A stretch of 64,000 bases of DNA from Streptomyces xylophagus (GCF_000716435.1 NZ_JNWO01000042.1:1-64000); one strand, 5' to 3'. Positions 17,173-25,494 are shown, counted from the first letter of the stretch. Notes: generated from the letters alone by a model not told the origin. Numbers and translations: made by a program.

Positions 17173-17214
17173 GGACGTGCCTGTGGCCGCCTCACGGCGG
17201 CCACAGGCACGTCC
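17173..17214. terminator. Strong bidirectional hairpin
   Basis: A perfect 19-bp stem (17173-17191 with 17196-17214) closes a TCAC loop. It begins 18 bp beyond the stop of the minus-strand gene ending at 17232. It also shields the PadR operon that starts at 17091. Confidence 0.8.
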
Positions 17215-17231
17215 GGACTCGATCCGCTAGG

Positions 17232-17969
17232 TCACTCGCGCGGGATCTTGTCCCTCTTGGCAGAGACCCAACGCTCGACCCGGGCCGGCAGGGGCAGTCC
17301 TCGCTCGCCAAGCAGTTCCACCAGCCGCACGAGGCGGAACGGGTCGCGCAACCCGAGCATCCTGACGGCCGCGTCAATGGCCAAAGGCCACGCCACCATC
17401 GCCGTGATGGCAGTTTGGAACCCGACGATGTCCACGAGGTCGCGGATGAAGTAGTAGCCGCAGAAGCCCAAGGCGACGAGCAAGACCAGGGCGAACAGCA
17501 GCACCACGGCCACCCGCACCACGGACTTGACCACGCCGGGCAGGAGCAGTCCACTCCGGAAGTGCGCCGTCAGCGTCAGCGTCGGGAGACCCTTGTGCCC
17601 GATCTTCGTCATGTCGTACGGCTTACCGCCCTGCTCCTCCCATGCCGCGCGCCAGAGGGCGTACCAGTCCTCGCGCAGCGGGAAGTCCTGCGGCGGGGCG
17701 ACCCGGTCGCGGTGCTTGTACAGCTCACCGGCGATGCCTTCGAGGGTCTCCCAGATAGGCACGCTCTCGGCCCGCATCGCCCTGGACACCGTCGAGATGC
17801 TCGTCGGGACCGGCCGTGCGAGCTCGTTGAGCGTCAGCACGGAGCGGGGTGGGCAGTTCCGCTGGAGCGCCTCGCCGAGTCGACGAGCGTACGGCGGACG
17901 CTCTTCGTCGATCGGGAGACGCTTACGGCCCTGCGGGGCCCGGGTCAGGTTGTCCGGCGTCGTAGTCAT
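17232..17969 (-). CDS. HTH-membrane fusion protein
   Basis: This 245-residue protein combines a cytosolic XRE-like helix-turn-helix (YARRLGEALQRNC; LTLNELARPVPTSISTVSRAM) with a C-terminal part containing two adjacent membrane helices (VVRVAVVLLFALVLLVALGFC and TAITAMVAWPLAIDAA). ATG 17969 overlaps the upstream stop by 4 bp, so it is coupled to the small membrane protein at 18271. Membrane-tethered HTH proteins are frequent in actinobacterial islands; whether this one binds DNA is not known. Confidence 0.65.
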   Translation of the reverse strand: MTTTPDNLTRAPQGRKRLPIDEERPPYARRLGEALQRNCPPRSVLTLNELARPVPTSISTVSRAMRAESVPIWETLEGIAGELYKHRDRVAPPQDFPLREDWYALWRAAWEEQGGKPYDMTKIGHKGLPTLTLTAHFRSGLLLPGVVKSVVRVAVVLLFALVLLVALGFCGYYFIRDLVDIVGFQTAITAMVAWPLAIDAAVRMLGLRDPFRLVRLVELLGERGLPLPARVERWVSAKRDKIPRE

Positions 17970-18271
17970 CGCGTACCCACTACGTGAAAGATCTCCAGGG
18001 CGACCAGGACAGCGAGGGTCTGGAGGATGAACAGCACGAAGGGGTTCGTCAGGTCGAGAGCCTTGACCCGGGGGATCACCAGGCGCGGGATGCGCCGCAC
18101 CTCCTTGAGCAGGTGAAGCAGCGCCGGTGCGACCAGGGCGAAGACCAGTGCGATGGTCAGATCCCAGTACAACTCGGGGCCGTGCGGAACGGCTCCGGAA
18201 AGTTGATCAAGCATTGCGCTCCGTGCTTGCGCTTTCCCCTGCCGGGAATCCGACCGCTCGTTCACGTGCAA
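17966..18271 (-). CDS. Small membrane protein (up to 101 aa)
   Basis: The protein has two hydrophobic helices (WDLTIALVFALVAPALLHLL and FVLFILQTLAVLVALEIFHVV) joined by a basic loop (EVRRIPRLVIPRVK). The ATG at 18271 is the longest start; ATG 18214 is also possible. Its stop overlaps the start of the HTH-membrane gene (ATGA), so the two form an operon and may form a membrane complex. Confidence 0.6.
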   Translation of the reverse strand: MHVNERSDSRQGKAQARSAMLDQLSGAVPHGPELYWDLTIALVFALVAPALLHLLKEVRRIPRLVIPRVKALDLTNPFVLFILQTLAVLVALEIFHVVGTR

Positions 18272-18455
18272 TCGGGTAGGGGTAAGTGCAAGACTGCGTT
18301 TGTGTTGGTGGGGTGCGCCCGGGTCCGTCCGCGTCGAAACAGTCGGCTCAGGCGCCCCCGCTGATCCGCTGAAGTCACCGGCTCCTCAGCTTCTGCGACG
18401 CTACCAACTCGCCGGTCCTGAAAGCCTCTTCGGGAACCGATCTCGGATTGCGTGC

Positions 18456-18484
18456 AAAAAAGGACCCTCCCTCCGGGTGGGGCC
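18456..18484 (-). terminator. Terminator-like stem and T-run
   Basis: On the minus strand a GC-rich imperfect hairpin (GGCCCCACCC, GGA, GGGAGGGTCC) is followed by six T. It would end transcription of the gene fragment at 18528-18683 and precedes the membrane-protein operon at 18271. Confidence 0.5.
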
Positions 18485-18527
18485 TTCGCTTTCATAACTG
18501 CACGTCAGGACGGCCTGGTCACCCCTG

Positions 18528-18683
18528 TCAGCAGACGACCTTGGACATCCGCAGGCCCCAGGGGAGGGTCGTGATCTTGGCGACGATGCTCGCGATGCTC
18601 GACCGGTCGATGAGGTCGTCGACTTCCTTCTCGCTGGAGCCCTTGGGGCTGGTCAGCCCGCCACCGATGACCAGGGCGACCAT
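18528..18683 (-). pseudogene. Truncated duplicate of the 13607-14125 gene
   Basis: Positions 18551-18696 repeat 13993-14138 with only a handful of differences and no indels. The copy keeps the AGGAG-8 nt-ATG start signal and the first 45 or so codons (GSSEKEVDDLIDRSSIAS), then ends at an unrelated stop. It is a dead fragment, the product of an ancient duplication or recombination inside the island. Confidence 0.7.
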
Positions 18684-18879
18684 GCCGAGCACTCCTCGGC
18701 ATTTCTTTGAGGGGCGTGTGTGCAGAAGCCGTCCGTGACAGCACCTTGCACGCCATACTCCCACCGCTCCACGTTTCCCCAGGTCAAGCCAAGAAGGACC
18801 GTTGGAGTACTAGGCCGTAGAGGCTGCGCCTTGGGTGGTAAGCGAGTTGGGCGGACTCGCCTGACAGTAGGGTCGCTGT

Positions 18880-20598
18880 ATGTCTTCTGTACGTCGCGTT
18901 GTGGTGCTGACGGCCGCGATTGTCGAGTATGCGGCGGTGCTTGAACTGCTTGACCGACAGAGTTCGCTCACCTCGACGTCCGGGGCGCCTTACACGGTTG
19001 GCCACCTCGACGTCCCCTCTGGCACGTGGCACATGTGGGTGACGTGCATCGGGCAAGGCAATGTGAACGCCGCGCTGCAGGCTAGCCAAGCCATTCAGGA
19101 CCTGCAGCCGGACTTGATCGCCTTCCTCGGCACGGCAGGAGGACTGAAGGAGGACGTACGGCTGGGGGATGTCGTCTTCGCGACGAAGGCTTATGGGTAC
19201 GAGCGAGGCAAACATACGGATGAGCGACTGCTTGCCCGGCCAGAGATTGCTTCGGCGGATCCACAGACTGTGGCCTTCGCCCGCAGGATTGCTGCGTCTG
19301 AGACGTGGCATCCGTCGCGAGAAGCCTCCGGAGACGGGCTGGAGTCGCCGTGGGTGCATGTTGAGCCCATCGCGGCGGGCGAAAAGATCCAGGTGGGACA
19401 GCGTGCGGAATTCCGGGATCATCTTCGTGAGTCGTTCAACGACGCCGTCGCCGTGGAGATGGAGGGTCTGGGATTCCTGACCGGCGCTCAGCAGTGGAGC
19501 AGAATCCCCGCCATGGTGATCCGAGGAATCTCCGATCTCCTTGCTGACAAGTCGCCCGACCAGGACCAGCGGGTGCAGCCCAAGGCGTGTGGCAACGCGG
19601 CTCGATTTCTCCGCGACCTGCTCAACGATCTGTGGCCCGAGCCGTCGCCCAGACACGACCATCGGCGCTTCCCATCCGGCCTCGCCGACTCGCGAACCTT
19701 CGTACCTGCCGATGCAGCCGACAGTCGGGCAGTTCTGAGCCGGGGAGACCTCCCTACAACCGACCTGACCGGCCTCATGGTGGGTTCCGGATATGTTCTT
19801 CTGCGCGAGATCGGGCGAGGGGCCCTGAACGCTGTCTGGGAAGCGGAAGAGCGGGCCTTTGGGCGCACGCTGCGCCGTGTCGCGGTGAAACTGCAGCCAC
19901 CCGATACCACTAAACGGTACCGGTATTTCACCCGTGAAGCAGCCGCAATGGCCTCCTTTGACAGCCCTCACGTGATTCCCTATAGCACGGCAGGGACCGA
20001 ACAATCAGGGTCGCTGAAGGGGTGGAGCTATATCGTCACGGGACTGGCCGATGGATCGCTCAGGGACTGGATCAACGAGCAGCCGCTCGCCGACGAGGGG
20101 TTTGGCTTCCTGCTACTCGACCTCGCCCAGGCGCTGCGTTACCTGCACCGCCAGCGCCTTGTCCACGGCGATGTCAAGCCAGCCAACATCCTCCACTACG
20201 AGCACCGATGGGTCCTGGGAGACTTCGGCCTCACTCAGCCGACAGGAGCTCAGGAGCCAGAGGGCACACTGGGCTACATGGCTCCCGAGCGTTTCGACGG
20301 AAGGGTGATAACCGCAAACGACGTGTACTCATTTGCGGTTACCGCCGTCGTTGCGGCATCCGGCACCTGGCAAGACGAACGCCGCACTGTGGAAAACACT
20401 ACAGGCAAGGTAGCGCAATACCTCTCAAGCAATGTTCGCCACCGGCCAGAATATGACTCAAACCTCTTTTCTCAGGAATTCAGTGACCTGCTAGACAGGT
20501 GCTTCGAAGAGGAGCCATACGATCGTCCCGCTATGGATGAAGTGATTGACTGCATTGAACGGGAAATGATGCCTGGATCCATATCACCCGGATTCTGA
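18880..20598 (+). CDS. Nucleoside phosphorylase-Ser/Thr protein kinase fusion
   Basis: The 572-residue protein joins two complete domains. Residues 1-250 are a PNP/MTA-SAH nucleosidase-type domain: GQGNVNAA, FLGTAGGL at 82-89, AVEMEGLGF at 190-198, and IRGISDLLAD at 214-223 with the likely catalytic Asp. Residues 303-565 are a Hanks-type kinase: glycine loop EIGRGALNAV, VAVK with K337, HGDVKPANIL with D431, DFG 448-450, and GTLGYMAPE to 470. In the catalytic loop HGD replaces HRD. Such fusions belong to predicted NTP- or nucleoside-sensing conflict systems; a defence role is inference. No membrane segment is present. An IS starts 4 bp after its stop. Confidence 0.85.
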   Translation: MSSVRRVVVLTAAIVEYAAVLELLDRQSSLTSTSGAPYTVGHLDVPSGTWHMWVTCIGQGNVNAALQASQAIQDLQPDLIAFLGTAGGLKEDVRLGDVVFATKAYGYERGKHTDERLLARPEIASADPQTVAFARRIAASETWHPSREASGDGLESPWVHVEPIAAGEKIQVGQRAEFRDHLRESFNDAVAVEMEGLGFLTGAQQWSRIPAMVIRGISDLLADKSPDQDQRVQPKACGNAARFLRDLLNDLWPEPSPRHDHRRFPSGLADSRTFVPADAADSRAVLSRGDLPTTDLTGLMVGSGYVLLREIGRGALNAVWEAEERAFGRTLRRVAVKLQPPDTTKRYRYFTREAAAMASFDSPHVIPYSTAGTEQSGSLKGWSYIVTGLADGSLRDWINEQPLADEGFGFLLLDLAQALRYLHRQRLVHGDVKPANILHYEHRWVLGDFGLTQPTGAQEPEGTLGYMAPERFDGRVITANDVYSFAVTAVVAASGTWQDERRTVENTTGKVAQYLSSNVRHRPEYDSNLFSQEFSDLLDRCFEEEPYDRPAMDEVIDCIEREMMPGSISPGF

Positions 20599-20601
20599 CC
20601 C

Positions 20602-21496
20602 GTGAGCCCTTTTCAAGCTGCGGTGCCTGACCGCGAGTTGGACTGTCCTGCGCAACGACGAAGCTCCTGGTAGACGGTTTCTCGACCAAGATCACCCGTG
20701 TCCGCCAGGAGCTTCGCGTGCTTGTCTACCCGTCCTCGATTGATCTGTCCAGCCGCACCCTGCGGTTCCTGACCGGACAACTGGCAGCCCGGCGGCAGGA
20801 GATCGGAACGCGGTGGCGGCGCCTTCCCGCCGCACGTCAGGCACTGCTCGCCCTGGCCCACCTGCGGTGCGGTGACACCTACGCCCAGCTCGCTGCCGGG
20901 TTCGGCATCGGGATCGCGACCGCGACCGTCTACCGCTACATACGTGAAGCCGTCGAGGCCCTGGCCGCCCTCGCCCCGTCCCTGGCCGAGGCCATGAAAA
21001 CGATCCGGACGAAGGCGTTCGTGATCCTCGACGGCACCCTGCTGTCGATCGACCGCATCGCCGCCGACACCCCGTACTACTCCGGGAAACACAAACGCCA
21101 CGGCATGAACGTCCAGGTCCTCACCGATCCCTTCGGACGGCTGCTCTGGGCCTCGCTGGCTCTGCCCGGCTCGACTCATGACCTCACCGCCGCGCGACAG
21201 CACGGCATCATCGAAGCCCTCGCCGATGCTGGACTCAAATGCTGGGCGGACAAGGCATATCAAGGCGCCGGCGGACCCGTCCGCGTACCGTTTCGAGGCA
21301 GCCGCCTCAAGCGATGGAAGCGCCGCCACAACACCACCCACGCCAAGATCCGCTGCCTCGGCGAGCGGGCCATCGCCACCCTCAAGGGCTGGCGCCTCCT
21401 GCGGAAGCTCCGCTGCAGCACCAACCGAATCACCAACGTAGTGAAGGCCGTCCTCGTCCTTCACCACGCATCAGCGTGAGGTTGGAAAAAGCTCAC
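20602..21496 (+). mobile_element. IS5-type insertion sequence, 895 bp
   Basis: Imperfect 18-bp terminal inverted repeats (14 of 18 matching) occur at 20602-20619 and 21479-21496, each with GTGAGC at the outer end. They bracket one transposase gene. No clear target duplication is visible. The right inverted repeat overlaps the transposase stop codon. Right of the element, the flanking DNA is coding with no start, so insertion appears to have cut the 5' end of the next gene. Confidence 0.7.
20718..21479 (+). CDS. IS5-family DDE transposase (Tnp_4 type)
   Basis: The 253-residue protein has the layout of IS5-group DDE_4 transposases. An N-terminal helix-turn-helix (YAQLAAGFGIGIATATVYRYI) is followed by the first catalytic Asp in AFVILDGTLLSIDR, a second acidic region around LWASLALPGSTHDLTAA and CWADKAYQG, and the Glu in CLGERAIATLKGWRLL. 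It appears intact and full length. The start at 20718 reads GTG within gcttcgcGTGctt. It moves the surrounding 895-bp element by cut-and-paste. Confidence 0.85.
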   Translation: MLVYPSSIDLSSRTLRFLTGQLAARRQEIGTRWRRLPAARQALLALAHLRCGDTYAQLAAGFGIGIATATVYRYIREAVEALAALAPSLAEAMKTIRTKAFVILDGTLLSIDRIAADTPYYSGKHKRHGMNVQVLTDPFGRLLWASLALPGSTHDLTAARQHGIIEALADAGLKCWADKAYQGAGGPVRVPFRGSRLKRWKRRHNTTHAKIRCLGERAIATLKGWRLLRKLRCSTNRITNVVKAVLVLHHASA

Positions 21497-21528
21497 TGTC
21501 GTTCGACAACAGGCGGTACAGCCTGAAC

Positions 21529-22326
21529 TTGAAGCCGTCCCGTGACCTGGTTTACCTCCAGTCAGGGTTCGGCCTCCACCGTCTGGGACTCAGGTTCGCG
21601 CTCTCTGCAATCGGCGACTATCCCAAGGGCGTCCTTCACCAGCTCACCGCCGAGGTGTGGCTACGAGACCTCCCAAGTGTCTCGGGGTGGCTGGGCACCG
21701 CTCGGGCCGATCGGCCGGAGCCAGCTCGCGACTTCGAGACAACCATCACGATGGTCCTTCCGATCAGCGAAGACCAGATTCGCCGTCTGGAGAAGGGCCG
21801 AGCCAGCCGAGACCTTCAAATCTCCCTGGACTTCCACGCTCTGGCACTCGGCGGCGAGCTGGGCTGGCCGGCGGCTGAGGCCCAGGAGACCGTCACGATT
21901 CCGCATGCAGAGTGGAGTAAGGCTCTGAACCAGGTCGCCCTCGGGGCGTACGTGGACGTGCTCGTACCGATCACGCTGGTTGAGGGTCGGGCGACTGCCG
22001 CAAGGCGTATCCGAGAAGCCAAGCAGGCCCACGCTAACGGCCAATATGAGCACGCGGTGACACTCTCCCGTGCGGCCCTTGATGCTGTTCGGGATGCCCG
22101 CCAGACCAAGGCAATGTACTCCCGCGCTACGCAGCGGCAGAAAGCTGACGACCGTGACCAGCCGGAGCGTTGGGCTGTGTTGATTCAGGCGGCATACCAG
22201 CTCTTCAGCGGTGCGCCTCACGATGACGTTGGCAGCACCGAGAACTTCGTCTGGACCCAGGCCGACGCCATTGCTGCGGTTGCTGTCGCAGCAGGCCTGC
22301 TTGCTCGGCTAGAGGACGTGCAGTGA
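21529..22326 (+). CDS. Unknown protein, 5' end lost to IS insertion
   Basis: The frame has no good start. Protein-like sequence (SFDNRRYSLNLKPSRDLVYLQ) continues upstream to the IS border at 21496 with no stop, and TTG 21529 has no ribosome-binding site. About 265 residues remain. They have a beta-rich first half and a helical second half (REAKQAHANGQYEHAVTLSR and AALDAVRDAR) like HEPN- or TPR-type helices. Before the IS arrived it lay directly downstream of the phosphorylase-kinase gene and was probably its operon partner. I recognise no family. Confidence 0.55.
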   Translation: MKPSRDLVYLQSGFGLHRLGLRFALSAIGDYPKGVLHQLTAEVWLRDLPSVSGWLGTARADRPEPARDFETTITMVLPISEDQIRRLEKGRASRDLQISLDFHALALGGELGWPAAEAQETVTIPHAEWSKALNQVALGAYVDVLVPITLVEGRATAARRIREAKQAHANGQYEHAVTLSRAALDAVRDARQTKAMYSRATQRQKADDRDQPERWAVLIQAAYQLFSGAPHDDVGSTENFVWTQADAIAAVAVAAGLLARLEDVQ

Positions 22327-22417
22327 GGGATGGTACGAGTGGATCCAACCCACGCGCCCAAGTTGCAGGCCGCTTCGGCGTCGTCGTTAGGGTAACCATT
22401 CGGATACTGTTGAGCTC

Positions 22418-22607
22418 CTAAATCATGTTCGCTAAATCTTTTAGTTCTTCCCCCAGCTCCCGTAGTTCACTGCGGTACTCGGTTCGAAGCTTGTACCCCA
22501 GGCGGCGGCTTCAAGGCGTCTAATCTAGCCTGTAACTCGGGCGGTAACTTGATCTCCGCATGGACGACTCCACCGCCCTTGACTTCTTCTTCAATAAGGT
22601 TCGTCAT
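22418..22607 (-). pseudogene. Small gene with a frameshift in a G-run
   Basis: ATG 22607, preceded by GAGG 8-11 nt upstream, begins MTNLIEEEVKGGGVV then HAEIKLPPELQARLDALKPP. At the CCTGGGG tract near 22500 the frame breaks (stop at 22467). A one-base shift restores coherent coding (YKLRTEYRSELRELGEELKDL) to a stop at 22418. An intact version would have about 62 residues with a charged helical C-terminus. It is either a real lesion or a sequencing error. Confidence 0.5.
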
Positions 22608-22821
22608 AGCATTTAGCCTCGTGCACGGCAGTCGAGAGGGGTATCCATTTAAGCAAACTGGAGCACGCCCTCTAGTTCGGTTCGTAACTAATAGGACTCT
22701 TCCAGCACCTATCGCTTGCGCAACATGTCAGCCCTGAGGCAAGGCACGCCCCGCCGATGGCGAAGTTTGCCCCTCCATGCTATTAGACTCCTTGCAGCCC
22801 AACTGAAAAGAGGAAATTTCT

Positions 22822-23151
22822 ATGGTTCAGCGCACCGTGACGGTCTTCATCGACGATCTGACGGACACCGAGGGTGAGGACATCGCTACACACACTTTCA
22901 GTCTCGATGGCGTCAGCTACGAAATCGACCTCAATCCTGACAGCCACCAGCTGCTGCTGGACGCTCTGGCACCCTTCCTCAAGGTCGGCCGCAAGTCAGG
23001 CAGCGCACCCCGTCGCCGCGGTAGCAGCAAGCGGGCTGATGGCCCGGACCCCATCAAGGTGCGCGAATGGGCCAAGAGCCAGGGAATCGAAGTCAATGCC
23101 CGCGGCCGAGTACCACGTGACGTGATCGAGAAGTACGAAGACAACCACTGA
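22822..23151 (+). CDS. lsr2: Lsr2-family nucleoid-associated protein
   Basis: The protein is 109 residues, the usual Lsr2 length. The N-terminal dimerisation domain starts VQRTVTVFIDDLTD and contains FSLDGVSYEIDLN. The C-terminal DNA-binding domain (KVREWAKSQGIEVNARGRVPRDVIEKY) carries the RGR loop that enters the AT-rich minor groove. GAGGAAA lies 6 nt before the ATG. Lsr2 is the actinobacterial H-NS analogue that silences foreign AT-rich DNA. A copy inside an island could silence its AT-rich genes or antagonise the chromosomal Lsr2. Confidence 0.95.
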   Translation: MVQRTVTVFIDDLTDTEGEDIATHTFSLDGVSYEIDLNPDSHQLLLDALAPFLKVGRKSGSAPRRRGSSKRADGPDPIKVREWAKSQGIEVNARGRVPRDVIEKYEDNH

Positions 23152-23237
23152 TCGCGGGTTCGGTGGCCTGACCGGAGTCGATTCGGAGAGGCTTGGGCGA
23201 AGATCTTGATCGTCTTCTCCCGAGTGTCAGAAACTGC

Positions 23238-23591
23238 TTACGATCCCATCGATCCCGAGCAGAATGCCCGCAATCCGATTCTTGCCACGAGGACTGCGGC
23301 GAGCACTGCGGCAGTCCTGGTGGTCTCGCCTGCTAGCACGTCCGCGAGGGTCGTCATCTCCAGGATCTGGTCACCTGTGGAGGGTTCGGCCAGCTCTCGG
23401 ACGCTCGGGTTAGCGCAGATGTTCGCGCGCTGCTCCTCCAACCACCCTTGGGAGAACCGGCGGTATCCCCCCGGGTCGTCCGAACCGATACCCAGGCCTC
23501 CTTCGCCAAGCAGTTCCTTGCCCAGTTCGACCAACAGTTGGTCGTCGGACCAAAGGCTGTACTTAACGATGTCGCTGTTCGGAACCGTCAT
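23238..23591 (-). CDS. Partner protein of the metallopeptidase (117 aa)
   Basis: ATG 23591 lies just inside the end of the peptidase operon (5 bp past its stop at 23596). The first half is acidic and soluble-looking (SDDQLLVELGKELLGEGGL). The second half holds a long hydrophobic helix (TRTAAVLAAVLVARIGLRAF) that could be a membrane anchor. No family is recognised. Tight linkage suggests it is a partner, inhibitor or effector of the peptidase. Confidence 0.55.
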   Translation of the reverse strand: MTVPNSDIVKYSLWSDDQLLVELGKELLGEGGLGIGSDDPGGYRRFSQGWLEEQRANICANPSVRELAEPSTGDQILEMTTLADVLAGETTRTAAVLAAVLVARIGLRAFCSGSMGS

Positions 23592-23595
23592 CCAG

Positions 23596-25038
23596 TCATC
23601 CCAAGGTGTCAGGCCGCAGCTCCAGCAGCCTGGTGAGGACCACCGAGGCGATACGGCGTGAGGTGAAACTTTCATATTGGCGAAGCGCGGGGGACCGGAA
23701 GATCTCGTCCTGGACCGTATGAAAGGTCAGGGGCCGCATCCGGTCGAGCATGGGGTCGAAGACAGCATCGGTGATGCCGAGCCGGCGGAAGAAGGCAGCG
23801 GCCGAACCGGCCAGCAACTCGTCGAGCGCAGCGTCGGCGTCGGACATGCCGTCGTCGGCGAAACACCTCCGCAGGAAGGCTTCGGCTTTTTCCGCCGGAC
23901 AACTGTGGAAGCCGTCCAGCCCGATGACACTGTTGAGGTACTCCGTCGAGTGCGTCGCCTTTGAGACGCGCGGGTTCGTGAATGCGGCCTGCCACCAATC
24001 TCGTGGAAGAGCGGCCGAGGTATCGCAAGCAAGGTCGGTCACTGAGAGCAAGTCTCCGAAGACCCTGTTGACCCCTTGAACGTTTAAGCGCGAGGCAACT
24101 ACAGCGAGTTGATCGATACGCTCGGCGGGTTTGAGGTGCACATGCGACCGTCGGAGGAAGAGCGCGGTCTCCACCGTGTGCAGGCCTGTCATCGCGATGA
24201 CGATTCCCACGAGGTTTATGAAGTTGAGCCCCCGACTCGACGAGCGAGCGGTGATCAAATCCACAAGCCCGCGACCGGATTTCGGGCGTTTTGTCGTCAT
24301 TGCATTCATAATGCTGACTGCGGCCCTGTCGGCCTCCTGCTCCTGCCGCCGAGAGGCCTCGACCTCGGCCGCATTCCGTAGGGCTAGCAAGTTCCGGTGT
24401 CCCAGCATGAAGTGAGCCACCTCGTGGGCAAGGATGAACTGCAGGGCCTTGCTTTGCAACATGTCTGCGAGCTTGAGGTATTCCTCCTCCAGGAAAACCT
24501 CAAGTTTCGCAGATTTACCGAAGACCCGGTGATGCACATGGTGGTAGCGCAGGAGCGCTGCGGACAGGTGCACCTGTTCGGTGCGCTTCTTGTTCTCCCA
24601 GGGGCAGATCAGTCGCCGCAGCGCGGACTCCGGGGATGGTCCCTGTCGCTGCTCGGGGTCGAGAGACCAGGCCCACAACACACACAAGTAGTAGATCATC
24701 GATATCAGACCGTCGGTGATGACGACCCTGCAGGAACCGTCGGCGTACGGGAACGAGGTTGCGGTCGCGTCATCGCGATTGACTGCCTCGAAAACGATAC
24801 GGGCCGGGTCCGCGGCGGCATGCAGTGTGGCGCAAGCGCCTATGACCTCCTCCGCAAGGCCGTTCACCATGGCACCCATGGGATCAGAGTTGTCGAGCGC
24901 CATCATCTCCAAGATACGGTTCTTGAGATCTTGTTCCCCGGTCTCCTCCGCCTTTCTCAGCATCATCTGTAGCTGATTGCGGCGGCTATGGTCACGCCTG
25001 CGGTGAAACTGCTCGGCGTCGCTCATCCGCTCCGTCAC
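23596..25038 (-). CDS. M48-like zinc metallopeptidase
   Basis: The 480-residue protein has the gluzincin motif HEVAHFMLGH (H205, E206, H209), followed by RRQEQEADRAAV, in which E236 fits the third zinc ligand (ExxAD pattern of M48). A hydrophobic helix near LNFINLVGIVIAMTGLHTVE is the only candidate membrane segment. It is longer than house-keeping HtpX and has an unknown C-terminal half. The start is GTG 25038 (ATG 25026 is also possible). The 117-residue partner follows almost without gap. Island peptidases paired with small proteins are candidates for stress- or phage-triggered proteolysis; that is inference. Confidence 0.7.
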   Translation of the reverse strand: MTERMSDAEQFHRRRDHSRRNQLQMMLRKAEETGEQDLKNRILEMMALDNSDPMGAMVNGLAEEVIGACATLHAAADPARIVFEAVNRDDATATSFPYADGSCRVVITDGLISMIYYLCVLWAWSLDPEQRQGPSPESALRRLICPWENKKRTEQVHLSAALLRYHHVHHRVFGKSAKLEVFLEEEYLKLADMLQSKALQFILAHEVAHFMLGHRNLLALRNAAEVEASRRQEQEADRAAVSIMNAMTTKRPKSGRGLVDLITARSSSRGLNFINLVGIVIAMTGLHTVETALFLRRSHVHLKPAERIDQLAVVASRLNVQGVNRVFGDLLSVTDLACDTSAALPRDWWQAAFTNPRVSKATHSTEYLNSVIGLDGFHSCPAEKAEAFLRRCFADDGMSDADAALDELLAGSAAAFFRRLGITDAVFDPMLDRMRPLTFHTVQDEIFRSPALRQYESFTSRRIASVVLTRLLELRPDTLG

Positions 25039-25135
25039 GGCACAAGGCTAGTAGGCCCGCAGCCCGGACCGCAGACATATGGGAGCATCCGCCCGGAGAA
25101 GGATCAGGCACAGCCAGGGGGCTCGCGTACGTACT

Positions 25136-25168
25136 CAGGGGCGCGCTTTATCTTTTACGCGCCCCCTG
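25136..25168. terminator. Hairpin in a divergent intergenic region
   Basis: A stem of about 10 bp (CAGGGGCGCG at 25136-25145 with CGCGCCCCCTG at 25158-25168) closes an AT-rich loop. It lies between the starts of the peptidase gene (minus) and the microprotein gene (plus). It may insulate the two promoters rather than end a gene. Confidence 0.5.
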
Positions 25169-25317
25169 TTTGTCACGTTATGCGGCTTTAGTCAATTAGG
25201 GCACCTTAACCTAATCATCACATATTCGACACAGAATGCGCATGTCTCGACGGCTTCGAGAAGAAGGCGAGTTACATTTTCAGTAATGTGCTGTGGCCTC
25301 AGTAGAGGGGGAACGTC

Positions 25318-25494
25318 ATGGCGCTTTCAACGAAGCATAAGGTTGCACTCTGGGTCGCCGTCATCGGCACTACGGGAGGAATCGCTACAGCCACAATCAC
25401 AACCATCGGACACACAGGCAACAGCTGCTCCATTTCTCAGAAACAAGACCACAACGACCACGGCACTCAGAAGCAGGGCGGGGCCAAGTGCTGA
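25318..25494 (+). CDS. Small secreted or membrane protein (58 aa)
   Basis: ATG 25318 has AGAGGGGG about 7 nt upstream. The product has one hydrophobic N-terminal segment (VALWVAVIGTTGGIATATITT) and a polar C-terminus (SISQKQDHNDHGTQKQ) with two Cys. Its stop overlaps the start of the lipoprotein gene, whose early sequence has the similar phrase DHNSGNQC. The two probably form an exported pair. Confidence 0.5.
   Translation: MALSTKHKVALWVAVIGTTGGIATATITTIGHTGNSCSISQKQDHNDHGTQKQGGAKC

Noticed and set aside
18262..18504. Short frames on both strands between the membrane operon and the gene fragment
   Set aside because: None has a start signal or protein-like composition.
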